A stretch of 11,059 bases of DNA from Nitrospirota bacterium. Its GTDB lineage: Bacteria > Nitrospirota > Thermodesulfovibrionia > Thermodesulfovibrionales > Magnetobacteriaceae. Positions within the stretch are counted from its first letter, which is position 1. Each line of letters starts with the position of its first letter. Location of the stretch: assembly GCA_015232165.1 (NCBI GenBank), contig JADGAE010000035.1, positions 1 through 11,059 of the forward strand, read 5' to 3'. The notes beneath the pieces are model-generated. The model was given only the letters and a program-made list of their open reading frames with translations, ran no database searches and was not told the origin of the DNA. A program made the translations under genes and the position numbers. Below are positions 1-5,617 of this stretch, piece after piece.

Positions 1-91
1 CTCATTCAGCATACCTTCATCAATGCAGCAGAATTTCAAATGCGATTGCCCTGCCCTGTGTCTTAACTCAATAGGATTTTCACGGTACATC

Positions 92-100
92 TGCTATAAT
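92..100 (+). promoter_or_regulatory. Extended -10 promoter element for tldD
   Basis: The sequence TGCTATAAT matches the extended -10 consensus (TG, one base, TATAAT) exactly. No good -35 box lies 16-18 bp upstream, which is tolerable for extended -10 promoters. The start point would be near 107, giving an untranslated leader of roughly 90 nt before the preferred tldD start at 195. A weak inverted repeat (GGGGA at 141-145, TCCCC at 162-166) lies in that leader. Apart from this promoter, bases 1-155 hold nothing I can support as a gene. Confidence 0.5.
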
Positions 101-182
101 ATTCAAGTATCTTTAGCAATATAAAGTGTATAAAATTTTTGGGGACTCATAATATATGGAATCCCCTGCGAATAATCTAAAG

Positions 183-188
183 AAGGAG
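183..188 (+). promoter_or_regulatory. Ribosome binding site that sets the tldD start
   Basis: AAGGAG lies 6 nt before the ATG at 195. The in-frame ATG at 156 has only a weak GGGGA upstream (141-145) and falls between the arms of a small inverted repeat. This site therefore favours a 462-residue protein starting at 195 over a 475-residue one. Confidence 0.8.
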
Positions 189-194
189 ACCCAC

Positions 195-1583
195 ATGGAT
201 ATGTTAAACGAAGGCATTTGCAGGGAACTGCTAAAGACGACACTGAGTTGTGGCGGAGAGTACGCGGATGTATACTTTGAGGATAAAACGCCCCTGTCGA
301 TTACGATGGAGGACCAGCGGATAGAAAAGATATCAACGGGCAGGGAGTGCGGCGTTGGCATGCGTGTGATCTTTGGCAACAGGACGGCCTATGCCTACAC
401 AAACGATATGGCCAGGGAGTCCCTCCATGAGTGTGCGCTGACGGTGAGCAGGGCCGTCAGGGACAACACCACCGGCATGGTTGCCGACCTTAGACGGTTG
501 CGACCAACGGTAAATCACGTCGTCCTGCAACCGCCGGAGACCGTGCCGATGGCAAAAAAGATAGCCCTCATACACAGGGCCAACTCCGCAGTCAGAAAGG
601 TCAGCGACAAGATCGTGCAGGTTAGCGTGTCATATATGGATAGCGTGAGGAACGTGCTGATAGCCAACTCCGTCGGCAACCTGTGTGAGAACAAGAAGGT
701 GCAGACGCTCTTTGCCATCAACGTAATTGTCAAAGAGGCCGACGTAATTCAAACCGGCTACGAGACCATTGGAGGGAGCATGGGGTTTGAGCTTTTTGAT
801 GACATAAATGTGGAAGCCGTTGCGTTAAAGGCGGCCTTTCGAGCCGTAGGGATGCTCAGGGCCGGGCGAGTCAGTGGCGGGCGGATGCCCGTGGTCATCT
901 CATCGGAGGCTGGGGGTACAATGATCCATGAGGCCATTGGTCATGGACTGGAGGCCGACCTGGCACAACAGGGTCTGTCGGTCTACAGTGACAAGAAGGG
1001 TCGGTTAATAGCCTCTCCGCTGATTACCGTGATAGACGATGCCACCATTGCGGGCAAACGTGGCTCCTACGCGTTTGACGATGAGGCCACCCCGTGTCAA
1101 AGGAACGTCCTCGTGCAAGAGGGCGTCATCACTCAATACATGTACGACAGGCTCACGGCCATGCGCGACGGCGTCCAATCCACGGGCAACGGCAGGAGAC
1201 AGTCCTACCAATCCAGACCCATCCCACGGATGACCAACACGTACCTGGCACCTGGCAGCTCACCGGTGGATGACATCATCCAGAGTACCCACAGCGGACT
1301 GTTTGTAAAGAAGATGGGCGGTGGACAGGTGAACACCGTCACGGGGGACTTCGTATTTGATGTCCAGGAGGGGTTTCTGATCAGGAATGGCATGATTGAC
1401 GAACCGGTAAGAGGCGCAACACTCTGTGGAAATGGCCCGGCAGTGCTAAATTGCATCGACATGATAGGCAACGACCTGGGCTTTGCCATAGGCACCTGCG
1501 GGAAGGATGGTCAGGGCGTACCCGTATCTGATGCAATGCCTACGGTCAGGATACCTGATATCGTGGTTGGAGGTGAGGTCTGA
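195..1583 (+). CDS. tldD: TldD family zinc metalloprotease subunit
   Basis: TldD-type subunit of the TldD/TldE (PmbA) heterodimeric metalloprotease. In characterised bacteria this cytoplasmic complex degrades unfolded peptides and trims modified peptide precursors. In 462-residue numbering from ATG 195, the HExxxH metal motif is at 245-250 (HEAIGH, followed by GLEAD). A conserved C-terminal Gly-Thr-Cys-Gly-Lys-Asp-Gly-Gln segment is near 433-440, and Cys435 is the likely third metal ligand by analogy with Escherichia coli TldD. The Gly-rich stretch around 372-384 (KKMGGGQVNTVTGDF) is also typical. Having HExxxH marks this as the TldD side of the pair; the TldE/PmbA partner lacks it and is not in the window. 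Length is normal for the family (about 450-480). It has its own extended -10 promoter and a strong RBS, and is followed by a gap with a weak terminator before lpxC. The family call is secure; the in vivo substrate cannot be inferred here. Confidence 0.93.
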   Translation: MDMLNEGICRELLKTTLSCGGEYADVYFEDKTPLSITMEDQRIEKISTGRECGVGMRVIFGNRTAYAYTNDMARESLHECALTVSRAVRDNTTGMVADLRRLRPTVNHVVLQPPETVPMAKKIALIHRANSAVRKVSDKIVQVSVSYMDSVRNVLIANSVGNLCENKKVQTLFAINVIVKEADVIQTGYETIGGSMGFELFDDINVEAVALKAAFRAVGMLRAGRVSGGRMPVVISSEAGGTMIHEAIGHGLEADLAQQGLSVYSDKKGRLIASPLITVIDDATIAGKRGSYAFDDEATPCQRNVLVQEGVITQYMYDRLTAMRDGVQSTGNGRRQSYQSRPIPRMTNTYLAPGSSPVDDIIQSTHSGLFVKKMGGGQVNTVTGDFVFDVQEGFLIRNGMIDEPVRGATLCGNGPAVLNCIDMIGNDLGFAIGTCGKDGQGVPVSDAMPTVRIPDIVVGGEV

Positions 1584-1617
1584 TTGTGTCGTTTAAAACA
1601 CAATAAAAACTTTTTTT
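1583..1617 (+). terminator. Weak AT-rich terminator-like hairpin after tldD
   Basis: Arms ATTGTGT (1583-1589) and ACACAAT (1598-1604) can form a 7-bp stem with an 8-nt loop. A run of seven T residues follows at 1611-1617. The stem is A/T-rich and six bases separate it from the T run, so termination may be partial and read-through into lpxC is possible. Confidence 0.4.
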
Positions 1618-1673
1618 ATACATAAAGTAACAACCAACTCTGGCGCTTAAAGGATGTACGTTCTGGCATGTAA

Positions 1674-1690
1674 TTTGATTAAAAATCAAA
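1674..1690. promoter_or_regulatory. 17-bp palindrome abutting the lpxC start codon
   Basis: TTTGATT (1674-1680) and AATCAAA (1684-1690) are perfect inverted arms around AAA, ending one base before the lpxC ATG at 1692. It occupies the position where a Shine-Dalgarno sequence would lie, and no purine-rich SD is visible. It could be a protein-binding operator or a small mRNA hairpin. The cores TTGAT and ATCAA resemble FNR/CRP-type half-sites, but the spacer is 5 nt instead of the usual 4, so no regulator is named. Confidence 0.4.
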
Positions 1691-1691
1691 C

Positions 1692-2723
1692 ATGCGATCA
1701 CAACGTACAATAAAAAGAGATGTGAGTTTTGAGGGAGTTGGACTGCACACTGGCACCCACTGCAGGGTTCATATACGGCAGGCCCCGATAGATAACGGCA
1801 TAGTCTTCCATAAGGTTGGCAGGCTTGGGTTGGGTGCCAATTGGCTGGGCAAGCAGAGGTTGGACAGGCTGGGCAGATTGGACAAGTTAAGCAGACTGGG
1901 CAGGTTGAGCGGACACATTAGCGAGGTCAACGACCTAAACGGCGGTTATTCCGAATCCAGGGATATGTCGTTTGTCGCGCGAGTGAGTTCGGTGGTGGAT
2001 ACGGCCTTTGCCACGACCTTGGGCAACGGCAGGGAGGTTGTGCGCACCGTGGAACATCTGCTTGCGGTTTTATCCGCATTGTCCATTGACAACGTGGATG
2101 TTGCCGTGGAGGGTTCCGAAATCCCTATCCTGGATGGCAGCGCCAAGGAGATCGCAGAGCTGGTTCTGGATGCCGGAATCAAAAAACAACGCAAAAAAAT
2201 GCCATTTATAAAGATACTCAGTCCCGTCAAGTTGGATGATAAACATTCAAGTGTAGCTATTTACCCCTATGAGGGCAGAAAGATATCCTTCAGATTGTTC
2301 TTCAACGACCACTTTCTTGGCGAACAGTACCTCTCTATAGACCTCAATGCAGACACCTTCGTTGAGGACATAGCCCCGGCAAGAACATTTGGCTTCCTGA
2401 AGGATGTCGAATACATTAGGGCAAATGGACTGGCAAAGGGAGGTTCCCTTGATAATGCCGTGATATTTACCGAAGACTCGATTGTCAACGAGTCGGGTTT
2501 GAGGTTCGAGGACGAGTGTGTGCGACACAAGATACTGGATAGCATAGGGGATTTTTCGCTCTTTGGTTTCCCGATAGAGGGTCACATCGTGGCTGACAAG
2601 TCCGGACACACGGCAAACGTCAAATTCCTGAAAAAGCTGATGACCTGCCCCGAATGTTGGGAGATTGTTGCCGAAGAGGTCGAGAGCTCCCGTTATCCAG
2701 TCTTAAGTTACAGCTATATCTAA
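1692..2723 (+). CDS. lpxC: LpxC, UDP-3-O-acyl-N-acetylglucosamine deacetylase
   Basis: Zinc amidase of the committed step of lipid A synthesis, removing acetate from UDP-3-O-acyl-GlcNAc in the cytoplasm. The N-terminus (QRTIKR...GVGLHTG, residues 4-21) is typical. By alignment to Escherichia coli LpxC, the zinc ligands are His122 (TVEHLL, 119-124), His279 and Asp283 (RHKILDSIGD, 278-287). Glu121 is the catalytic base and His306 (KSGH) the catalytic histidine. GSEIPILDGSA (141-151) and ARTFGF (230-235) are also conserved. ATG 1692 is the first start after an in-frame TAA at 1680-1682. At 343 residues the protein is about 40 longer than the usual 300-310. The excess lies at about residues 42-93, between GIVF and the TVEHLL block, and contains a tandem x-(R/K)-L repeat. 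There is no FabZ fusion. All catalytic residues are intact, so an active enzyme is expected. Confidence 0.96.
   Translation: MRSQRTIKRDVSFEGVGLHTGTHCRVHIRQAPIDNGIVFHKVGRLGLGANWLGKQRLDRLGRLDKLSRLGRLSGHISEVNDLNGGYSESRDMSFVARVSSVVDTAFATTLGNGREVVRTVEHLLAVLSALSIDNVDVAVEGSEIPILDGSAKEIAELVLDAGIKKQRKKMPFIKILSPVKLDDKHSSVAIYPYEGRKISFRLFFNDHFLGEQYLSIDLNADTFVEDIAPARTFGFLKDVEYIRANGLAKGGSLDNAVIFTEDSIVNESGLRFEDECVRHKILDSIGDFSLFGFPIEGHIVADKSGHTANVKFLKKLMTCPECWEIVAEEVESSRYPVLSYSYI
1854..1907 (+). repeat. 9-nt tandem repeat inside lpxC (six units)
   Basis: Six consecutive 9-nt units read cagaggttg, gacaggctg, ggcagattg, gacaagtta, agcagactg, ggcaggttg. They encode QRL, DRL, GRL, DKL, SRL and GRL (LpxC residues 55-72). 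A related GRL unit at residues 43-45 and nearby GLG and WLG suggest the array began near 1818 and has degenerated. The period is a multiple of three, so the frame is kept. Units differ mostly at synonymous or first-residue positions, which argues for an established array and not a sequencing artefact. Confidence 0.8.
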
Positions 2724-3033
2724 GACAAAAAGGGCCTTTCCTCCGCACCTAAGTACCCGACTATAATTAACGAGCCAAGAGAAAGCAGTAAGGGGGGAGG
2801 TGTTATATAATGAACTGTCCGACTGTGCTTCTATTTTTAATTGCCCCTTCTGGGTGAAGTTAAAGTGGCTTTTCCAAGTCTTAAAGATGATTTCAATGTG
2901 GTGGCAACGTATGCCGTATATACTTGCCACTGTCTGCGTGTTCCAGACAAAAATTGGTATCCTCTCATCTCATCATTGCCATTTTCTTCCATAATGTAGT
3001 ACACTACATTACAGTGATGGAAGTATCCTGGTT
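2724..3033. other. 310-bp non-coding gap between lpxC and kup
   Basis: I see no convincing gene here. Two TATAAT hexamers (2762-2767 and 2806-2811) are possible -10 boxes for kup, but neither has a good -35 box. AGGGGGGAGG at 2791-2800 is a strong SD-like run. It could serve a 15-codon hydrophobic reading frame starting at ATG 2810 and ending at TGA 2855-2857 (MNCPTVLLFLIAPSG), or a 64-codon GTG frame starting at 2800 and ending within the palindrome before kup. Neither resembles a family I know. No clear intrinsic terminator follows lpxC. The gap ends in an inverted repeat (2992-3011). Confidence 0.5.
2987..3022. promoter_or_regulatory. Two-tier inverted repeat upstream of kup
   Basis: Core arms TAATGTAGT (2992-3000) and ACTACATTA (3003-3011) are perfect inverted repeats around AC. 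Outside them, TTCCA (2987-2991) pairs with TGGAA (3018-3022), leaving a six-base bulge (3012-3017) on one side. The structure ends 11 nt before the kup ATG and its outer arm overlaps the only SD-like purines (GGAAG, 3019-3023). It could be an operator for a dimeric regulator or an mRNA hairpin that masks the RBS. There is no T run after it, so it is not a standard terminator. Confidence 0.5.
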
Positions 3034-4848
3034 ATGAGCAGAGAGAGCGCGGGCATCGTAGGCATCATAAAGTCCCTTGGGCTTGTCTTTGGCGACATTG
3101 GTACCAGCCCAATCTATACCCTCACTGTCATTATCCTGCTAACCAAACCTACCAGTGAGAACATCACAGGTGTACTGTCACTGATCGTGTGGACGTTGTG
3201 CATACTGGTGACGTTGGAGTACGGGTGGCTGGCTATGAGCCTTGGCAAGAAGGGAGAGGGGGGTACCATCGTCTTGAAGGAAATCCTGCGACCATTGCTA
3301 AAGTCCGGCAGACAGGTGGCATTTATCACACTGTTGTCCATCATTGGCATATCGCTGCTTATCGGAGATGGCGTCATTACCCCGGCCATAAGTATATTGA
3401 GCGCTGTGGAGGGACTACTGCTCATCCCCGGCCTTGAAAATACCAGCGGCAACACCTTGATCCTGATAGCAGGGATAATAGCCGTCATCCTGTTCTTCTT
3501 TCAAAACAAGGGTACCGAGCGCGTGGCAAAGGCTTTTGGACCGATAATGCTCTTGTGGTTTATCGTGCTGTCAGTCTCCGGATTACTGGCCATAGTGGAG
3601 TCTCCCGTGGTGCTTAAGGCGCTTAATCCCTATTATGGGGTAAAATTCCTCATGGACAACGGCGTTAGCGGATTCTTCATCCTCTCCGAGGTCACCCTGT
3701 GTGCCACGGGTGGTGAGGCACTCTATGCCGATATGGGACACCTGGGAAGGACTCCTATCCTCAAGGCGTGGTACTTTGTATTTGTCGCGCTGTTGCTTAA
3801 CTACCTGGGACAGGGAGCCTTTTTGATAACCCACCCCGGTGTCAAAAACGTACTATTTGAGATGGTCCTCTCCCAAGCCAAACCACTGTATGTCCCGTTT
3901 CTGTTTCTGAGTATACTGGCCACCGTCATAGCCTCGCAGGCCATGATCAGTGGGATGTTTTCGATCGTATATCAGAGCATTACCACACGCCTGATGCCCA
4001 TGTTCAAGGTCGATTACACATCAACGGAGTTCAGGAGTCAGATATATATCGGCTTTGTCAATTGGTTCCTGCTTATCAGCGTGTTGATCATAATGTACGA
4101 GTTTAAGGCCTCCAGCAACCTGGCCGCGGCATACGGTCTGGCAGTCACAGGGACTATGACGCTGACGGGGCTGTTTATGACCTGGATATTTTATCTGCGT
4201 AAAAGTTGGGCACTTACACTGCTTTCACTGTTTGTCTTCCTGGTGGATGCCGTGTACTTTGCCTCCAACACTTTTAAGATACCACATGGTGGTTACTGGT
4301 CGATAATCATAGCGTCTATCCCCTTTATCGTCATCCTGATCTACACCAAGGGGCAGAAACGGCTCTACATAAGACTTAAACCCATGCCGTTGAAAAACTT
4401 TCTCCCTACCTACGTTGAGTTCTTCAAGCGGTTTAGCAAGATACAAGGGACGGGATTATTCTTTGCCAGGGACATCAACATGGTCCCCCCATACATAGTA
4501 CGCACGATGTTTGCCGACAACATAATCTACGAAGACAACCTGATCGTATCCCTGGAGAAGATAGACGAACCCTTTGGTGTCAAGGCCTACACGGGGAGCA
4601 ATATAACCGACGGCATAAGGACTTTTGTAATCGAAATGGGGTATATGGAGGTCGTGGACGTTGAGCACATCCTGATGACAAACGGCATAGACATCAAGAC
4701 GATCTTCTACGGCCTGGAGGACATCTCCACAAACAACTTCATCTGGAAGATATTTTCACTGATCAAGAAGCTGACCCCGTCATATGTTCAATTCTACAAG
4801 TTACCGGCTCATAAGCTCCGCGGGGTTGTCTATCGCATAGAGATGTAA
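3034..4848 (+). CDS. kup: Kup (KUP/HAK/KT) low-affinity potassium transporter
   Basis: Inner-membrane K+/H+ symporter of the KUP family. The family signature is at residues 15-30 (LGLVFGDIGTSPIYTL). GDGVITPAISILSAVEGL is at 111-128 and TGGEALYADMGHLG at 225-238. Asp21, Asp112 and Glu228 align with Escherichia coli Kup Asp23, Glu116 and Glu229, acidic residues tied to transport. The first about 435 residues are dominated by hydrophobic segments, consistent with the family's 12 membrane helices. The rest is a soluble C-terminal domain (near residues 475-604), as in other Kup proteins. At 604 residues it is close to the usual about 620. ATG 3034 is the first start after an in-frame TAA at 2992-2994; the SD is weak (GGAAG at 3019-3023). 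It is a single-gene unit, with a long structured leader upstream and a terminator-like repeat downstream facing lptE. Confidence 0.96.
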   Translation: MSRESAGIVGIIKSLGLVFGDIGTSPIYTLTVIILLTKPTSENITGVLSLIVWTLCILVTLEYGWLAMSLGKKGEGGTIVLKEILRPLLKSGRQVAFITLLSIIGISLLIGDGVITPAISILSAVEGLLLIPGLENTSGNTLILIAGIIAVILFFFQNKGTERVAKAFGPIMLLWFIVLSVSGLLAIVESPVVLKALNPYYGVKFLMDNGVSGFFILSEVTLCATGGEALYADMGHLGRTPILKAWYFVFVALLLNYLGQGAFLITHPGVKNVLFEMVLSQAKPLYVPFLFLSILATVIASQAMISGMFSIVYQSITTRLMPMFKVDYTSTEFRSQIYIGFVNWFLLISVLIIMYEFKASSNLAAAYGLAVTGTMTLTGLFMTWIFYLRKSWALTLLSLFVFLVDAVYFASNTFKIPHGGYWSIIIASIPFIVILIYTKGQKRLYIRLKPMPLKNFLPTYVEFFKRFSKIQGTGLFFARDINMVPPYIVRTMFADNIIYEDNLIVSLEKIDEPFGVKAYTGSNITDGIRTFVIEMGYMEVVDVEHILMTNGIDIKTIFYGLEDISTNNFIWKIFSLIKKLTPSYVQFYKLPAHKLRGVVYRIEM

Positions 4849-4863
4849 GGAGTGCCGTATGAT

Positions 4864-4960
4864 GGGGGCAAGAGAGCCGGACCCTTTTCAGGTGGGCTGA
4901 AGGGGGCGCGGTAACGTCGCTGTGCGAGCGGAGTCGCCCTCCTTCTTTTCTTCTGTTGTT
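4864..4960 (+). repeat. Dispersed GC-rich repeat, copy A (diverged), with kup terminator
   Basis: This most diverged copy of the three-copy family reads on the + strand. It has GGGGGCAAG (4864-4872), CCCTTTTCAGGTGGG, CTGAAGGGGGCG, a loop, CGCCCTCC, then a C/T-rich tract (TTCTTTTCTTCTG). Arms 4899-4908 and 4935-4945 can pair with one bulged A and enclose a second small stem (CGCT/AGCG around GTGCG). The hairpin plus pyrimidine tract 51 nt after the kup stop could end kup transcription and may also stop lptE transcripts from the other side. The remaining bases to 5018 are AT-rich with no gene. Confidence 0.6.
4899..4950 (+). terminator. Candidate terminator between convergent kup and lptE
   Basis: GC-rich stem (GAAGGGGGCG with CGCCCTCCTTC, one bulged A) followed by TTCTTTTC and further T-rich sequence. 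Its place between two converging genes favours a terminator role. The T tract is interrupted by C residues, so efficiency is uncertain. Confidence 0.5.
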
Positions 4961-5018
4961 ATAGCTACTTATACTCTTCTGCTTATCAATGACCTGGAAA
5001 TATTTTCATATAACGGAA

Positions 5019-5504
5019 TTAATACAACAGCTCCATGACAATGCGCATGGCAAGGCTGTCAATGGCCCTGGCATCGGCGCTCTCCTTGCTTGCCACCAGC
5101 TTGTTTAAGCGCTCTGCACTGTCAAAGGTCTCCGAAAATGCCGACGTTACCCCCTTGAGCGTCCTTACATCCCCGCCGTCTCTCTTCAACGTAAAATCCC
5201 CCTTGATTATAACCTCATAGTCAGAGGCATAACCCTTTTTCTCTGACAAGGTATATACATTAAAATAGTTGATCTTGCCCTCAAGGACAGTGTCGGCACT
5301 GTCGGAAACCCGAACACCTCGCCGCATAAGATGCTCCGTCAACGCCGAATACAACATATCCTGCAACTTAGGCTCCATCGTAACATTGGTGATATTCCCA
5401 AGCTTTACAGTATCAAAAGCCAAACTCCCTCGATTAACAACCGTATAACCACACCCATGCAAAATGATGAATAAACATATCGTTACCAGATATCGTATAA
5501 GCAT
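5019..5504 (-). CDS. lptE: LptE, LPS-assembly lipoprotein
   Basis: Outer-membrane lipoprotein that plugs the LptD barrel and helps deliver LPS to the cell surface. From ATG 5504 it has a short lipoprotein signal, MLIRYLVTICLFIILHGC, with Cys18 as the lipidation site (lipobox Leu-His-Gly-Cys). A short conserved Gly-Tyr-Thr-Val segment follows the Cys. The mature part has the alternating strand pattern of the LptE fold, including DTVLEGKINYF and the helix MEPKLQDMLYSALTEHL. At 161 residues it is slightly short but within the family range. A reading frame open upstream to TTG 5549 would put 15 extra residues before the signal peptide; these come from the adjacent repeat and are unlikely to be native. 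No SD precedes ATG 5504. It lies 111 nt downstream of leuS on the same strand, the same order as in Escherichia coli, which supports the assignment. holA, next in that species, is absent here. Confidence 0.85.
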   Translation of the reverse strand: MLIRYLVTICLFIILHGCGYTVVNRGSLAFDTVKLGNITNVTMEPKLQDMLYSALTEHLMRRGVRVSDSADTVLEGKINYFNVYTLSEKKGYASDYEVIIKGDFTLKRDGGDVRTLKGVTSAFSETFDSAERLNKLVASKESADARAIDSLAMRIVMELLY

Positions 5505-5507
5505 TAC

Positions 5508-5617
5508 GGGGTCAAGGGGTCCGTGAGGGGCGAGCCGCCCCTGGCTCAATCCCCTTGCAGGGGGGGTCTGAGGGGGGGGCGGAGCCGCCCCACTTCTTTT
5601 CTTTTTTTCTTTCTTTC
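5508..5617 (+). repeat. Dispersed GC-rich repeat, copy B, between leuS and lptE
   Basis: Best-developed copy, reading on the + strand, opposite to leuS and lptE. Module one: outer arms CAAGGGG (5513-5519) and CCCCTTG (5551-5557) enclose a perfect hairpin AGGGGCG/CGCCCCT (5526-5532, 5536-5542). Module two: GGGGGGGTCTGAGGGG leads into a hairpin GGGGCG/CGCCCC (5576-5581, 5586-5591). A long C/T tract follows (5592-5617). It fills nearly the whole leuS-lptE gap, begins 4 bases from the lptE start codon, and its pyrimidine tract runs into the leuS stop codon. The module order and linker sequences match copy C on the opposite strand. Confidence 0.75.

Noticed and set aside
1..12. Possible divergent gene starting ATG at 12 on the - strand (MLNE...) with a weak SD
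   Set aside because: Only four codons are visible before the window edge; too little to support.
156..194. Thirteen-residue N-terminal extension of TldD from ATG 156
   Set aside because: Weak SD, sits in a small inverted repeat, and TldD homologues fit the start at 195, which has AAGGAG at 6 nt.
1854..1907. Reading the lpxC triplet array as a CRISPR or VNTR locus
   Set aside because: Units are 9 nt, contiguous without spacers, in frame and coding; not a CRISPR, and no strain variation can be seen from one sequence.
2800..2994. 64-codon frame from GTG 2800 in the lpxC-kup gap
   Set aside because: The SD-like run abuts the start with no spacing, the product has no family resemblance, and the stop falls in the palindrome before kup. 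Not called as a gene.
5505..5549. Upstream extension of LptE from TTG 5549
   Set aside because: It would put repeat-encoded residues ahead of a good lipoprotein signal peptide and has no properly spaced SD.
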